NCBI RefSeq assembly: GCF_963666525.1
Contig: NZ_OY762905.1
Span: 124,001 to 188,000 of the forward strand
Length of the DNA stretch: 64,000 nt
Direction: 5' to 3'
DNA from: an uncultured Cohaesibacter sp.
GTDB lineage: Bacteria; Pseudomonadota; Alphaproteobacteria; Rhizobiales; Cohaesibacteraceae
Part shown: positions 28,518-37,508 of the stretch, piece by piece
How positions within the stretch are numbered: position 1 is the first letter of the stretch
How the letters are laid out: the number at the start of each line of letters is the position of its first letter
The notes under the pieces: model-generated
Told to the model about the DNA's origin: nothing
The model's input: only the letters and a program-made list of their open reading frames with translations
Database searches by the model: none
Translations under genes and position numbers: made by a program

Positions 28518-29538
28518 GGAAGAAATGAAACCCCTTCTTGCGAAGGTGGCTGATGGCAAGTGCCTCAGCCAGCAGGAGGCAGCCAACGCCTTTGACATCA
28601 TCCTGAGCGGCGAAGCCTCTCCGGCACAAATGGCCGCCCTTTTGATGGGCCTGCGCCTGCGAGGAGAAACGGTCGACGAAATCACCGGGGCCGTATCGAA
28701 AATGCGTGAAAAGATGCTGCGCGTTGACGCCCCCGAGGACGTTGTCGACATTGTGGGCACCGGTGGCACCGGCACCAAGAAATACAACATCTCCTCCTGC
28801 TCGGCCGTTGTCATGGCGGCGGGCGGCGTCAAGGTTGCCAAGCACGGCAACCGGGCTGTCTCGTCCCTTTCCGGCTCTGGCGATGTGCTGTCGACCCTCG
28901 GCGTCAACCTCCAGCAGGATAGCGCCGGTGTGACCCGCTGCATTGAAGAGGCCGGCATCGGTTTCATGTTCGCCCCCAATCATCACACCGCCATGCGCTT
29001 TGTCGGCCCGACCCGCGTCGAGCTGGGCATCCGCACCATCTTCAACCTGATCGGCCCGCTTTCCAACCCGGCAGGCGCAACCCGCCAGGTGCTTGGTGTC
29101 TATGATCCCAAGTGGCTGGTACCGTTTGCCGAAACGCTGCGCAATCTCGATGGCAAGTTCATTTGGGCGGTGTATGGCGCGGGTGGCCTTGACGAGATCT
29201 CGACACTGGGCGAGACTCAGGTGGCACAGCTCAAGGATGGCGAGATCACCGAATTCACCCTTGTCCCTGAAGACTATGGCATCAAGCGCGTAACCATCGA
29301 AGACGTGCGCGGTGGCGACTGCCAGCACAATGCCAAGGCTCTCACCGCAGTTCTGGAAGGCGAAAAGGGCGCATACAGGGACATTGTCCTGATGAACGCC
29401 GCTGCTGGCCTTCTGTTGGGCGATAAGGTGTCCGACTACAAGGAAGGCATCGCCCTCGCCGCCGAGCTTATCGACAGTGGCAAGGCGCTTGCGACCCTCA
29501 AGAAACTGGTCGAGGTCTCCAATCGCGCCGCCGATTGA
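28516..29538 (+). CDS. trpD: Anthranilate phosphoribosyltransferase
   Basis: Second step of tryptophan synthesis, 340 aa. Visible: GLRLRGETVDEITG, the PRPP-binding IVGTGGTGTKKYNISS (where most homologues I know carry Asp after GTGG), AKHGNRAVSSLSGSGDVL, PNHHTAMRFVGPTRVELGIRTIFNLIGPLSNPA and VYGAGGLDEIS. The trpC gene follows by 17 bp; trpE and trpG are not in the window. Confidence 0.95.
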   Translation: MEEMKPLLAKVADGKCLSQQEAANAFDIILSGEASPAQMAALLMGLRLRGETVDEITGAVSKMREKMLRVDAPEDVVDIVGTGGTGTKKYNISSCSAVVMAAGGVKVAKHGNRAVSSLSGSGDVLSTLGVNLQQDSAGVTRCIEEAGIGFMFAPNHHTAMRFVGPTRVELGIRTIFNLIGPLSNPAGATRQVLGVYDPKWLVPFAETLRNLDGKFIWAVYGAGGLDEISTLGETQVAQLKDGEITEFTLVPEDYGIKRVTIEDVRGGDCQHNAKALTAVLEGEKGAYRDIVLMNAAAGLLLGDKVSDYKEGIALAAELIDSGKALATLKKLVEVSNRAAD

Positions 29539-29555
29539 AGCAGTAGGAACCCCTG

Positions 29556-30353
29556 ATGGCAGACATTCTCAAAAAGATCGAAGCCTACAAGCGCGAGGAA
29601 ATCGCCGCCGCAAAGCTTCACACGACCGTTGCAGATCTCAAGGCGCGCATAGCCGATCAGGCTCCGATGCGCGGCTTCTATAATGCGTTGAAGGCCAAAG
29701 TGGACAATGGCCACTATGGCCTCATCGCAGAGGTCAAGAAGGCAAGCCCTTCCAAGGGGCTCATCCGCGCCGATTTCGATCCGCCCAAGCTGGCCAAGGC
29801 CTATGAGGACGGCGGCGCTGCCTGCCTGTCGGTACTGACCGACAGCCCATCGTTCCAGGGACATCCGGATTTTCTCATCGCCGCTCGTAATGCAGTGTCA
29901 CTGCCCGTTTTGCGCAAGGACTTCCTGTTCGAGCCCTATCAGGTCTATGAGGCCCGGGCGTGGGGGGCAGACTGCATTCTCATCATCATGGCCGCAATAA
30001 CCGACGACGAAGCCAAGGCGCTCGAAGAGACCGCCCTGGAACTCGGCCTTGATGTGCTCATCGAAGTGCACAACAAGGAAGAGCTGGAACGGGCGCTCAC
30101 CCATCTTACTTCGCCTCTCGTCGGCATCAACAACCGCAACCTGAAGACCTTTGAGACAACTCTGCAGACCTCGATTGATCTGGCCCCTCTGGTGCCCGAC
30201 GACAAGCTGCTGGTTGGCGAAAGCGGCCTGTTCACGCCACTGGATCTGGCCCTTCTGGCAGCGGAAGCCAACATCCACGCATTCCTGATCGGCGAGAGCC
30301 TCATGCGTCAGGACGACGTGACCGCTGCAACCCGGGACCTTCTGGCGCGCTAG
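29556..30353 (+). CDS. trpC: Indole-3-glycerol phosphate synthase
   Basis: Ring closure step of tryptophan synthesis, 265 aa, stand-alone (not fused to TrpF). The TIM-barrel landmarks are present: [77 protein letters not shown] and [11 protein letters not shown]. It lies in trpD-trpC-moaC-moeA. Confidence 0.96.
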   Translation: MADILKKIEAYKREEIAAAKLHTTVADLKARIADQAPMRGFYNALKAKVDNGHYGLIAEVKKASPSKGLIRADFDPPKLAKAYEDGGAACLSVLTDSPSFQGHPDFLIAARNAVSLPVLRKDFLFEPYQVYEARAWGADCILIIMAAITDDEAKALEETALELGLDVLIEVHNKEELERALTHLTSPLVGINNRNLKTFETTLQTSIDLAPLVPDDKLLVGESGLFTPLDLALLAAEANIHAFLIGESLMRQDDVTAATRDLLAR

Positions 30354-30398
30354 GCGCCAGAGTCCTGCTGTCCGTTTCTGCATTTCCGGGAGAAAGAC

Positions 30399-30905
30399 AT
30401 GAGCGACACCAAACTGACCCATCTGGATGAAACCGGTGCCGCCAACATGGTGGACGTCTCGGACAAGGCCCCGACCGTACGCATCGCCATCGCGACCGCC
30501 AAGGTGATCATGAAGCCTGAAACGCTGGCTCTGATCCTTGGCGGCAATGCCAAGAAGGGCGATGTTCTGGCGACGGCCCGCATCGCCGGGATCATGGCCG
30601 CCAAGCGGACTCACGAGCTGATTCCCCTCTGCCATCCGCTGGCTCTTTCCAAGGTATCGATCGACATCGATGCCGACCACGCCCTGCCCGGCCTCGTGAT
30701 CACCGCGACAGCCAAGCTGACGGGCCAGACCGGTGTCGAGATGGAAGCGCTCACGGCGGCCTCGGTTGCGAGCCTCACGGTCTATGACATGGCCAAGGCC
30801 GTCGACAAGGGCATGACCATCGGCGACATCCGCCTCCTGGAAAAGATGGGCGGCAAATCGGGCCATTGGCAGGCCGACAAGTCTGATACACAGGAACCCA
30901 ATTGA
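30399..30905 (+). CDS. moaC: Cyclic pyranopterin monophosphate synthase
   Basis: Molybdenum cofactor synthesis, converting the MoaA product to cPMP. 168 aa. Family blocks: [65 protein letters not shown] and [13 protein letters not shown]. Its TGA overlaps the moeA ATG by one base, so the two are translationally coupled. Confidence 0.96.
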   Translation: MSDTKLTHLDETGAANMVDVSDKAPTVRIAIATAKVIMKPETLALILGGNAKKGDVLATARIAGIMAAKRTHELIPLCHPLALSKVSIDIDADHALPGLVITATAKLTGQTGVEMEALTAASVASLTVYDMAKAVDKGMTIGDIRLLEKMGGKSGHWQADKSDTQEPN

Positions 30906-32107
30906 TGTCTCTTCTGAAAGTGGAAGACGCACTGGCGCAGCTGCTCGCCGACGTCTCAACGACCGAAACAGAAAATGTTTCCCTGCACAATGCCACCGGC
31001 CGCGTCCTTGCCGTAGACCTCAAGGCACAACGGACACAGCCCCCCTTCGACGCCTCCGCCATGGACGGCTACGCAATCCGCGCCGACAATATCCGCGAAC
31101 TGCCAACCAAATTGCAGATCGTGGGAGAAGCGCCCGCCGGCCATGTCTTCCCGGATGCCTTGCACAACTGGGAAGCCGTCAGGATCTTCACCGGCGCCCC
31201 GATACCCGAAGGCGCCGATGCGGTTGTCATGCAGGAAAAGACCGAACGCGACGGCGCCTTCGTCTCCATTCTGCAGGACGTTCCGAAGGGCAACAACATT
31301 CGCCCCGCCGGTCAGGACTTCAGGGAAGGCGAGGTTCTTCTCAAGCGCGGCACCGAACTGACCTACCGTCATCTCGCGCTCGCAGCCTCCATGAACCATG
31401 CCGTCGTGCCGGTCTACAGGCGGCCGGTGATCGCGATCCTCTCCACTGGCGACGAGCTCGTTATGCCTGGAGAGAAGCCTTCTGACGGCCAGATCATCGC
31501 ATCCAACAATTTCGCCATCGCCTCCTTCGCCCAAACCATCGGTGCCGATGTTCTGGATCTTGGCATCGCTCGCGACGACATGACTGAAATTTCGACGACC
31601 ATCGAAAAGGCTGTCGCCGCAAGGGTTGACTGTCTGGTGACAATTGGCGGCGTTTCGGTGGGCGATCATGATCTGGTGCAGGATGCCCTGAAGGCGGCGG
31701 GCATGGCCCTCACCTTCTGGCGCATCGCCATGCGCCCGGGCAAGCCTTTGCTTGCAGGCAGTCTTGGCACCACCCGCGTTCTGGGACTGCCGGGCAACCC
31801 TGTCTCCTCGATGAGCTGCGCCATCCTGTTTCTCCAGCCAATGATCCGCAAGATGCTTGGCAAGGAAGGTCCCTACCGGATTGATCCGGCCATTTGCGCC
31901 AATCCGCTGCCAGCGAACGACTATAGGCAGAGCTATATGCGCGCACGCCTCGGCAAGGATGCCGAAGGCCGCACGGTTGCTTCGCTGTTTTCCGATCAGG
32001 ACAGCTCCAAACTGGCAAGCTTCGCCGAGGCCGATTGTCTGATCGTCCGCCCACCGGACGCACCGGCAAGCGAGGCGGGCGCACCCTGCCAGATTATCAT
32101 CCTCTAA
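30905..32107 (+). CDS. moeA: Molybdopterin molybdenumtransferase
   Basis: Inserts molybdate into adenylylated molybdopterin. 400 aa. Characteristic MDGYAIRADNI, IFTGAPIPEGADAVVMQE, the SxGDEL segment in ILSTGDELVMPG, VTIGGVSVGDHD and LPGNPVSS. Start is the ATG in TGATG, overlapping the moaC stop; a TTG three bases earlier is not needed. A terminator follows. Confidence 0.96.
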   Translation: MSLLKVEDALAQLLADVSTTETENVSLHNATGRVLAVDLKAQRTQPPFDASAMDGYAIRADNIRELPTKLQIVGEAPAGHVFPDALHNWEAVRIFTGAPIPEGADAVVMQEKTERDGAFVSILQDVPKGNNIRPAGQDFREGEVLLKRGTELTYRHLALAASMNHAVVPVYRRPVIAILSTGDELVMPGEKPSDGQIIASNNFAIASFAQTIGADVLDLGIARDDMTEISTTIEKAVAARVDCLVTIGGVSVGDHDLVQDALKAAGMALTFWRIAMRPGKPLLAGSLGTTRVLGLPGNPVSSMSCAILFLQPMIRKMLGKEGPYRIDPAICANPLPANDYRQSYMRARLGKDAEGRTVASLFSDQDSSKLASFAEADCLIVRPPDAPASEAGAPCQIIIL

Positions 32108-32112
32108 TCAAA

Positions 32113-32146
32113 AAAAAGCCGGTCTCCCAAGGGAAACCGGCCTTTT
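32113..32146. terminator. Bidirectional terminator between moeA and fpr
   Basis: Stem around AAAGCCGGTCTCCC / GGGAAACCGGCCTTTT with a 2-3 nt tip, an A-run before and a T-run after, between convergent genes. Confidence 0.8.
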
Positions 32147-32171
32147 CTTCAATCTCGACACCCACTGGCCA

Positions 32172-33008
32172 TCAGTCAACGAAGGCGCGTTCAACCACAT
32201 AGCTCGCCGGACGGGCATTGGAGCCTTCCACCAGACCGAACTTTTCAAGCAGATCCTTGGTATCGTTCAACATCGCCATGGAGCCACAGATCATTGCACG
32301 GTCGACTTCCGGATCAATCGGCGGAACACCGAGATCCGTGAAAAGCTTGCCCGATTCCATCAGATCGGTGATACGCCCCATGCGAGGAAAATCCTCACGG
32401 GTGACCGATGTGTAATGAATGAGACGGCCCTTGGCGAATTCGCCCACCAACGGATCATTGTTGCACAGCTCTACCAGCTCTTCGCCATATTTCAGTTCGT
32501 TGATCTCACGGCAGGTATGGGTCAGGATGACCTGATCGAATTTCTCATAGGTCTCGGGATCGCGGATCAGCGAGGCAAAGGGAGCAAGCCCGGTGCCGGT
32601 CGAGAACATATAGACCCGCTTGCCCGGAATCAGCGCATCATTGACCAACGTCCCCGTCGGTTTCTTGCGCATCAGCACCGTGTCACCCACCTTTATCTTC
32701 TGCAAATGCTCCGTCAGCGGTCCATCCGGCACCTTGATCGAATAGAACTCGACTTCCTCATCCCAGGACGGGCTGGCGACCGAATAGGCGCGGAACACGG
32801 GGCGCTCCGCATTCGGCAGACCAATCATGACAAATTCGCCGGAACGAAACCGGAAACTGGCCGGACGCGTGATTCTGAACTTGAACAGACGATCCGTATA
32901 ATGATGCACATGCGTGACTGTTTCTGCGAACACGTTTGCCGGAATCGGGAAAGCCGATTTGCTGGCGGCACTGGCGCTGGCGTGAGAGACCTCATCGGAC
33001 TGCGTCAT
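32172..33008 (-). CDS. fpr: Ferredoxin--NADP+ reductase
   Basis: Flavoprotein that exchanges electrons between NADPH and ferredoxin/flavodoxin, 278 aa. FAD motif FRAYSVASP, the FAD phosphate segment PLTEHLQKIKVGD, the NADP-binding FSTGTGLAPFASLIRDPE and the bacterial-type C-terminus ending ASYVVERAFVD. GAAGGAG precedes the ATG. It lies between moeA and the curli locus and is divergent from csgF. Confidence 0.94.
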   Translation of the reverse strand: MTQSDEVSHASASAASKSAFPIPANVFAETVTHVHHYTDRLFKFRITRPASFRFRSGEFVMIGLPNAERPVFRAYSVASPSWDEEVEFYSIKVPDGPLTEHLQKIKVGDTVLMRKKPTGTLVNDALIPGKRVYMFSTGTGLAPFASLIRDPETYEKFDQVILTHTCREINELKYGEELVELCNNDPLVGEFAKGRLIHYTSVTREDFPRMGRITDLMESGKLFTDLGVPPIDPEVDRAMICGSMAMLNDTKDLLEKFGLVEGSNARPASYVVERAFVD

Positions 33009-33468
33009 TGCTTACTCCTTCAAGTTAATTCGAACCACACCCTCCGGGGAGCGGAAAAGACCATGTCAGGAACATGGCCATTGCATCAAGACGCCTTACG
33101 CGCACCATGTAAAAGGTTGAACAGCGATCATGTGACTGTTCGGGCTGTTCGGAAATGTGCCAGACCAGCGAGAACAGCTGGCGGCTTAGCGGCTATACTA
33201 ACTACTATTTTTCAGCCTCGTCACCATGAGATAGGCAAAAATTCCGCAACCTTTCATATTTTTAACAAACCGCAGGGACCGGGCCATCACGAACAATGTC
33301 ATAACAGACCAGATCCCCGGTTTCAGTCGCTTGTTAAAAGCAGTCGAGACGAATTTCAAGACAATTCCGGGAGTCAGTAGCAACAACAGAGCAGAGACTG
33401 GAACGCAGAGGTGGCTGCACGAACGTCGCAATGGCATCGGAAAGCGTTAATTTCCACCGGAAGCCTGC

Positions 33469-33486
33469 AAAATTGAATTCAATTTT
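33469..33486. promoter_or_regulatory. 18-bp perfect palindrome
   Basis: AAAATTGAATTCAATTTT reads the same on both strands and lies about 560 bp before csgF, followed at once by a 6-bp hairpin (TGTTGC/GCAACA). It may be a binding site for a dimeric or nucleoid-type regulator. Confidence 0.4.
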
Positions 33487-33895
33487 AAATTGTTGCATTA
33501 CAGCAACACACCAAAATCAACTTTAGTCTTCCGGCCCCTTACTCCCGGTCTCATTCCACCGCGGGTCGCATGAATATTTCGAGATATTTCAATCAGTAAA
33601 CCGAAGTCCAAACCAGCGTCAGCACGGAATGCAACCGTGTCACCTTCCCTCAATCGCCCCGATTTGTCGATCTTGTGCCGTCTCTCTCCATCTTCAAAAT
33701 GTGTAAGCGGCCGCCAGCCTTCAGGCCATGTGCGTCAAGCCCCAGAGCGGAGAGCGCAGGTTCTCCAGCAATAAAATGAGATCATTCCTCCAATAATTTC
33801 AATTAATTACCAAAAGCGAAGAAAGATTGGCCTCGCCACTCCGGTTGCACATCCGAGCAGGATCACAACCAGAAAATATATTTAGGGTTGTATTG

Positions 33896-33924
33896 TTGAC
33901 TAATGCAATCCAATCAACTAAAAA
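33896..33924 (+). promoter_or_regulatory. Candidate promoter of csgFG
   Basis: TTGACT, 17-bp spacer, TAAAAA. The -10 match is partial. The predicted transcript would start about 110 nt before the csgF TTG; the GTGAT/ATCAC dyad lies just downstream of the -10, where a repressor could act. Confidence 0.4.
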
Positions 33925-34042
33925 CCATATGATTGTGATTTCTATATATATCACTTCTGGTTGTTCTCAGAATGCCGGGCACCTCGACAGGCTTGTGAAA
34001 GACCATGAGAGTTCGCCAGGCTCAGGCTCAGGAGACATTGAA

Positions 34043-34489
34043 TTGAGAAAAGCGATTACTGCAGTCGGCATGCTCCTTGCTGCGAGCACAGCCCACGCAT
34101 CAGAACTGGTCTACACGCCGGTCAATCCGACGTTTGGCGGCAGCCCTTACAACTCCTCGCATCTGCTCTCCATTGCAAGCGCCCAAAGGTCGGCAACAGC
34201 GAGCGATGCAAACACCTCCAGCTCCAGCGGAGGAACCGACAGCGGAACAACCGACAATACCGCAGCCGATCTGTTCGTCAGTCAGCTGCAAAGTCGTCTG
34301 CTCTCCGCTCTCGCCAGCCAGGTGACGGAAGCCATTTTCGGTGACGACCCGCAGGAAAGCGGCACCATCACCTTTGGAGACACGGAAATCACCTTCAACC
34401 AGACGACAGATTCCATATCTCTCGTGATCACAGATTTCACCGATGGAACAGTGACCAATATCGAAGTTCCGCAATTGGTTACAAACTAG
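34043..34489 (+). CDS. csgF: Curli assembly protein CsgF
   Basis: 148-aa secreted protein that couples the CsgG pore to curli nucleation at the cell surface. A TTG start at 34043 with GGAGA eight bases before it gives a clean signal peptide (MRKAITAVGMLLAASTAHAS); the frame stays open to 33827 without support. After cleavage comes YTPVNPTFGGSPYNSSHLLS, matching the E. coli CsgF segment NPNFGGNPNNG that plugs into CsgG. A Ser/Thr/Asn linker (45-70), a helix (LFVSQLQSRLLSALASQVT) and the C-terminal beta region (LVITDFTDGTVTNIEVPQL) follow. csgG starts 15 bp later. Confidence 0.9.
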   Translation: MRKAITAVGMLLAASTAHASELVYTPVNPTFGGSPYNSSHLLSIASAQRSATASDANTSSSSGGTDSGTTDNTAADLFVSQLQSRLLSALASQVTEAIFGDDPQESGTITFGDTEITFNQTTDSISLVITDFTDGTVTNIEVPQLVTN

Positions 34490-34504
34490 CCTCTGGTTTT
34501 GAAA

Positions 34505-35569
34505 ATGAATGATACTCTCCGAATCCGGTCAGGATCGAACCGTGGCCTAGGCAAACGCTTAGCGGTTCCTGTTCTCCTCGCCATGGTCACCCTTGCGGGC
34601 TGTGCCACCAACAAATCCCTGATGACAGAAGCCCCGCGCGTAGCCGAAGTCAGCGAGAACAATCTGAGGCTAAGAAATATCCCGGCTCCCAAGCAGCGCA
34701 TTCCCGTTGCCGTCTATGATTTCAAGGACGAAACCGGACAATATCGCGAAGCGGCAAATTATCAGCAGCTGTCGCGCGTCGTAACACAGGGTGGCGTTGC
34801 CATCCTGATCAAGGCTTTGCAGGACGCTGGCAATCGTCGCTGGTTTACCGTCATGGAACGCAACAAGCTGGCCGACTTGCTCAAGGAACGACAGATCATC
34901 ACCGAAATGCGCCGGCTTTATCGCGGCGAGGAAAAGATCAACGCCAGTGTCCTGCCGCCGCTCAAACATGCCGCGATCATCATCGAGGGCGGCATCATCG
35001 GCTACAACCACAATGTCCAGACAGGTGGCCTTGGTGCGTCCTATCTGGGCATTACCGGAGACAGCGACTATTCCAAGGACGAGATCACGGTTTCCCTCAG
35101 GGCCATTTCCACCAAGACAGGCGAAGTCCTGACAACCGTGACAGCCCGCAAGACCGTCGTTTCGGTTGGCTTGCAGGCTTCGGTATTCCGCTATGTCAAG
35201 CTGGATGAGTTGCTGCAGGCAGAAGGTGGCTTTACCAGCAACGAGCCAAGTCAGATTGCCCTTGAGGCTGCGGTCGAAAAGGCTGTTGAAGCCCTGATCG
35301 CTGAAGGCGTAGAGCTTGATATCTGGCAATTCAAGGATCCTGGATATGGCAACTCTTATGTCAAGACCCTGAAGTCGGAACAATATCGGGATGCAAAGGA
35401 TGCGACCTCTCCCACCATGCTGCCACCGGAAACCCAAAATGCAACGGCGATTTCGACGACAGTACCGAGAATCGTTATCAGTCAGAAACCAAAGCCAACG
35501 CAACCCGTCAGACAAACAACAAGACGGCTTCCGCCACCATATTCGAATAATGAAGGCCCACTTGGCTGA
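34505..35569 (+). CDS. csgG: Curli secretion channel lipoprotein CsgG
   Basis: Outer-membrane pore through which curli subunits leave the periplasm. 354 aa from the ATG at 34505; a TTG six bases earlier is possible. Lipoprotein signal ends TLAGC with acylated C33. Conserved blocks: PVAVYDFKDETGQYR, QGGVAILIKALQDAGNRRWFTVMERNKLADLLKERQI, IIIEGGIIGYNHNVQTGGLGASYLG and VSLRAISTKTGEVLT. Beyond the family end it has an extra ~70-residue Pro/Thr/Gln-rich tail (about 285-354). A strong terminator follows, separating it from the curlin genes. Confidence 0.95.
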   Translation: MNDTLRIRSGSNRGLGKRLAVPVLLAMVTLAGCATNKSLMTEAPRVAEVSENNLRLRNIPAPKQRIPVAVYDFKDETGQYREAANYQQLSRVVTQGGVAILIKALQDAGNRRWFTVMERNKLADLLKERQIITEMRRLYRGEEKINASVLPPLKHAAIIIEGGIIGYNHNVQTGGLGASYLGITGDSDYSKDEITVSLRAISTKTGEVLTTVTARKTVVSVGLQASVFRYVKLDELLQAEGGFTSNEPSQIALEAAVEKAVEALIAEGVELDIWQFKDPGYGNSYVKTLKSEQYRDAKDATSPTMLPPETQNATAISTTVPRIVISQKPKPTQPVRQTTRRLPPPYSNNEGPLG

Positions 35570-35600
35570 ACGAATTAGCAATTTAATTTTTACATATTTA

Positions 35601-35635
35601 AAAAGACTGAGGAAGTATTTATTCCTCGGTCTTTT
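35601..35635 (+). terminator. Terminator of the csgFG unit
   Basis: Stem AAAAGACTGAGGAA / TTCCTCGGTCTTTT (one G-T pair) with a 7-nt loop and a T-run, 32 bp after the csgG stop. It indicates that the curlin genes have their own promoter. Confidence 0.85.
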
Positions 35636-35876
35636 TTATTTTATGTTCCGCTATTAACCATCAAATTTTACCAACAAATTCAAAAGAAAATACATTTTTA
35701 ATAAATTGATTTCTTTCATGTTGACTTTCAAAGTTAAGGAGAGGTAAATGAGTTGTATTGTCACTTTTTGATATCTTGAGTTGCATTTTCTACAAATGCG
35801 GGAGACGCAAAAGAGGGGGAAGCCCCCGGGTGGTGGCATCAATTTTTAACAAAGCTATTCATATGGGAGACAACAA
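35636..35876 (+). promoter_or_regulatory. Leader region of the first curlin gene
   Basis: AT-rich first half with TTGACT (35721-35726), then AAGGAGAGG followed by an ATG (35748) that opens a 7-codon frame (MSCIVTF, stop at 35771). Hairpins GCATTT/AAATGC (35783-35799), TGCG/CGCA (35797-35809) and GGGGG/CCCCC (35815-35827) follow and partly exclude each other. GGGAGA serves the curlin ATG at 35877. Promoter position is not certain. Confidence 0.4.
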
Positions 35877-37265
35877 ATGACCAAAACTCGTTTGGCACTC
35901 ATGGCAGCTGTTGCCTCTGCTGCTATCTCTTCAGGCTATGCCTACGCAGCAAGCAACAACGCAACCGTGGATCAGAGCGGAAACCAGAACTCTGCCTCGA
36001 TCATCCAGGACGAAGCTGACAACAACAGAGCCTTCGTCACACAGATCAATGATACCGACAGCAATTCAAACACGCTGACAATCGAGCAGAAATCTTCCTG
36101 GAGCTCTGCCTTCGGGGTCGTTCAGGACGCCTCGACCGGCACCGGCAGCAACACCGCAGACATCCTGCAGCAGGGCCGCACCGCCAACAACATCCGCGGT
36201 CTTACCCAGACGGTGACCGACGCCGGTTCCAATACCGCCACCATCAACGAAACCGGCTACAACAACTCGATCCGTTCGGTCAGCCAGACCAACACAGGTG
36301 CATCGGACAACACCATTTCCATCGATCTCTCCGGCAGCCGCAATGGTTACACCAACTCCCGGGCGACCGGCAGCGTGGTATGGTCGGCCCTTTCCGGTTA
36401 TGCAGCCGCTTCGACGGCCTCCAATGGCGTTGTCTCGCAGGATGGCACGGGCAATGACATCACCCTTGCCATCACGGGTGACGACAACCTGTTCGGCGTG
36501 TCCCAGAAGGGCACCAACAGTCTTTCCGCCCTGTCCATCACCGGTGACACCAACCAGCTTGGCGTCTATCAGGAATCGACCGCTGCCGGCCCCAACAGCC
36601 TGACCATCGCCGCCATCAATGGTGACGACAACAACATCGGTGCCTACCAGTACGGTGCCAACACCGGCACCATCAATCTGGACACCACCAGCAACCGCAA
36701 CATGGTCCTGCTGCATCAGTCTGGCGACAACACCGGCACCGTTTCCATCAGCAATGGCAGCGACAACAGCATCTCTCTGGTTCAGGACGGCACCAATAGC
36801 GCCAACATTGCCGTCGCCCGCAGCTTCAACGAGATCTATGCCACTCAGATCGGAACCAATCTGCTTGATGCGGATATCGAAGGCAATTTCAACAGCTTCA
36901 CCATCAACCAGACGACGCCAAATGGCACGCTGATCGGCGCACAGAACGAATTGACCCTCTCGGTCTATGGCAATTCCAACGGTCTGCGCAGCTGGCGCGG
37001 GAATGTGGCCCATGATGTTGGCCTGACGGCAGGCACCCTCACCCAGACCGGCCTCGACAACACGGCTAATGTATCTGTCGGTTCGTCCAGCAGCTTCAGC
37101 GCCAACAACGTTCTGGCCCTTGCCCAGATCGGCGACAGCAACAGCATCGCCATCGATATCTCGGCAGGCAACTCCAATCAGGTCGCCATCTCCCAGACAG
37201 GTGACAGCAACAGCTCGGCCGTCACACAGGTCGGCTCCGACAACGTCGTTGGCATTAGCCAGTAA
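35877..37265 (+). CDS. Curlin-repeat amyloid subunit 1
   Basis: 462-aa secreted protein. Signal peptide MTKTRLALMAAVASAAISSGYAYAA. The mature chain is built of short strand-turn units rich in N, G, S, T, D and Q. By eye there are six strict Q-x-G-x-x-N motifs (QSGNQN, QDGTGN, QTGLDN, QIGDSN, QTGDSN, QVGSDN) and many [IV]-x-G-D-x-N turns (ITGDDN, ITGDTN, INGDDN). Residues about 368-462 form the C-terminal module shared with the next four proteins, ending VVGISQ. About three times the size of CsgA. GGGAGA precedes the ATG. Expected to be exported through CsgG and to polymerise; which subunit is major is unknown. Confidence 0.85.
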   Translation: MTKTRLALMAAVASAAISSGYAYAASNNATVDQSGNQNSASIIQDEADNNRAFVTQINDTDSNSNTLTIEQKSSWSSAFGVVQDASTGTGSNTADILQQGRTANNIRGLTQTVTDAGSNTATINETGYNNSIRSVSQTNTGASDNTISIDLSGSRNGYTNSRATGSVVWSALSGYAAASTASNGVVSQDGTGNDITLAITGDDNLFGVSQKGTNSLSALSITGDTNQLGVYQESTAAGPNSLTIAAINGDDNNIGAYQYGANTGTINLDTTSNRNMVLLHQSGDNTGTVSISNGSDNSISLVQDGTNSANIAVARSFNEIYATQIGTNLLDADIEGNFNSFTINQTTPNGTLIGAQNELTLSVYGNSNGLRSWRGNVAHDVGLTAGTLTQTGLDNTANVSVGSSSSFSANNVLALAQIGDSNSIAIDISAGNSNQVAISQTGDSNSSAVTQVGSDNVVGISQ

Positions 37266-37294
37266 ACGGCCATGGGTTTGACGCCCAGCATCGA

Positions 37295-37319
37295 GGTGGG
37301 CGGCACTTCGCCGCTCACT
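37295..37319 (+). other. Intercistronic hairpin after curlin 1
   Basis: GGTGGGCGGC / GCCGCTCACT with loop ACTTC, 30 bp after the stop, with two G-T pairs. No T-run, so full termination is doubtful. Resembles the element after curlin 2. Confidence 0.45.
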
Positions 37320-37373
37320 TTCACGATCTCAAATTCAACCGAGGGAAAGATGACGCAGACCCCTAACCTCTGG

Positions 37374-37403
37374 TTGACACTCATGGTGAATTTAAAGTAA
37401 TGA
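37374..37403 (+). promoter_or_regulatory. Weak internal promoter candidate before curlin 2
   Basis: Consensus TTGACA at 37374-37379 followed after 18 bp by TAATGA, a poor -10. The 243-bp gap between curlins 1 and 2 is long for an operon and AT-rich at its 3' half. It also holds TCGATCC/GGATCGA with a 23-nt loop (37440-37476). Confidence 0.25.
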
Positions 37404-37508
37404 TTGTAAATTAATTTGATTATACCATTGGTTGCATTATCGATCCCATCCCTTAGGAAACCGGAAGCCGGATCGAGACACCTGCGAACATCATTTCGGA
37501 GACGACAC

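Larger units (their letters stand above)
33009..34042. other. Long non-coding region upstream of csgFG
   Basis: 1034 bp with no credible gene, the longest gap in the window. It holds the fpr promoter and presumably the csgFG control region. Visible: an 18-bp palindrome (33469-33486), TGTTGC/GCAACA with a 6-nt loop (33491-33508), ACAACC/GGTTGT (33865-33892), a promoter candidate (33896-33924) and GTGAT/ATCAC (33935-33954). The last 250 bp are AT-rich. A 79-codon minus-strand frame at 33198-33437 has no ribosome-binding site. Confidence 0.55.

Noticed and set aside
33198-33437. 79-codon minus-strand frame in the region before csgF
   Set aside because: No ribosome-binding site, no recognisable domain and an odd composition; I could not support it as a gene, though it has a hydrophobic segment.
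33934-33955. CRP-type site before csgF
   Set aside because: TGTGA and TCAC are present but 12 bases apart instead of 6, so it does not fit the CRP consensus.
36066-37013. 315-codon minus-strand frame, rich in Gly, Val and Asp
   Set aside because: Antisense image of the curlin 1 repeats; its repeated look is explained by the repeats on the other strand.
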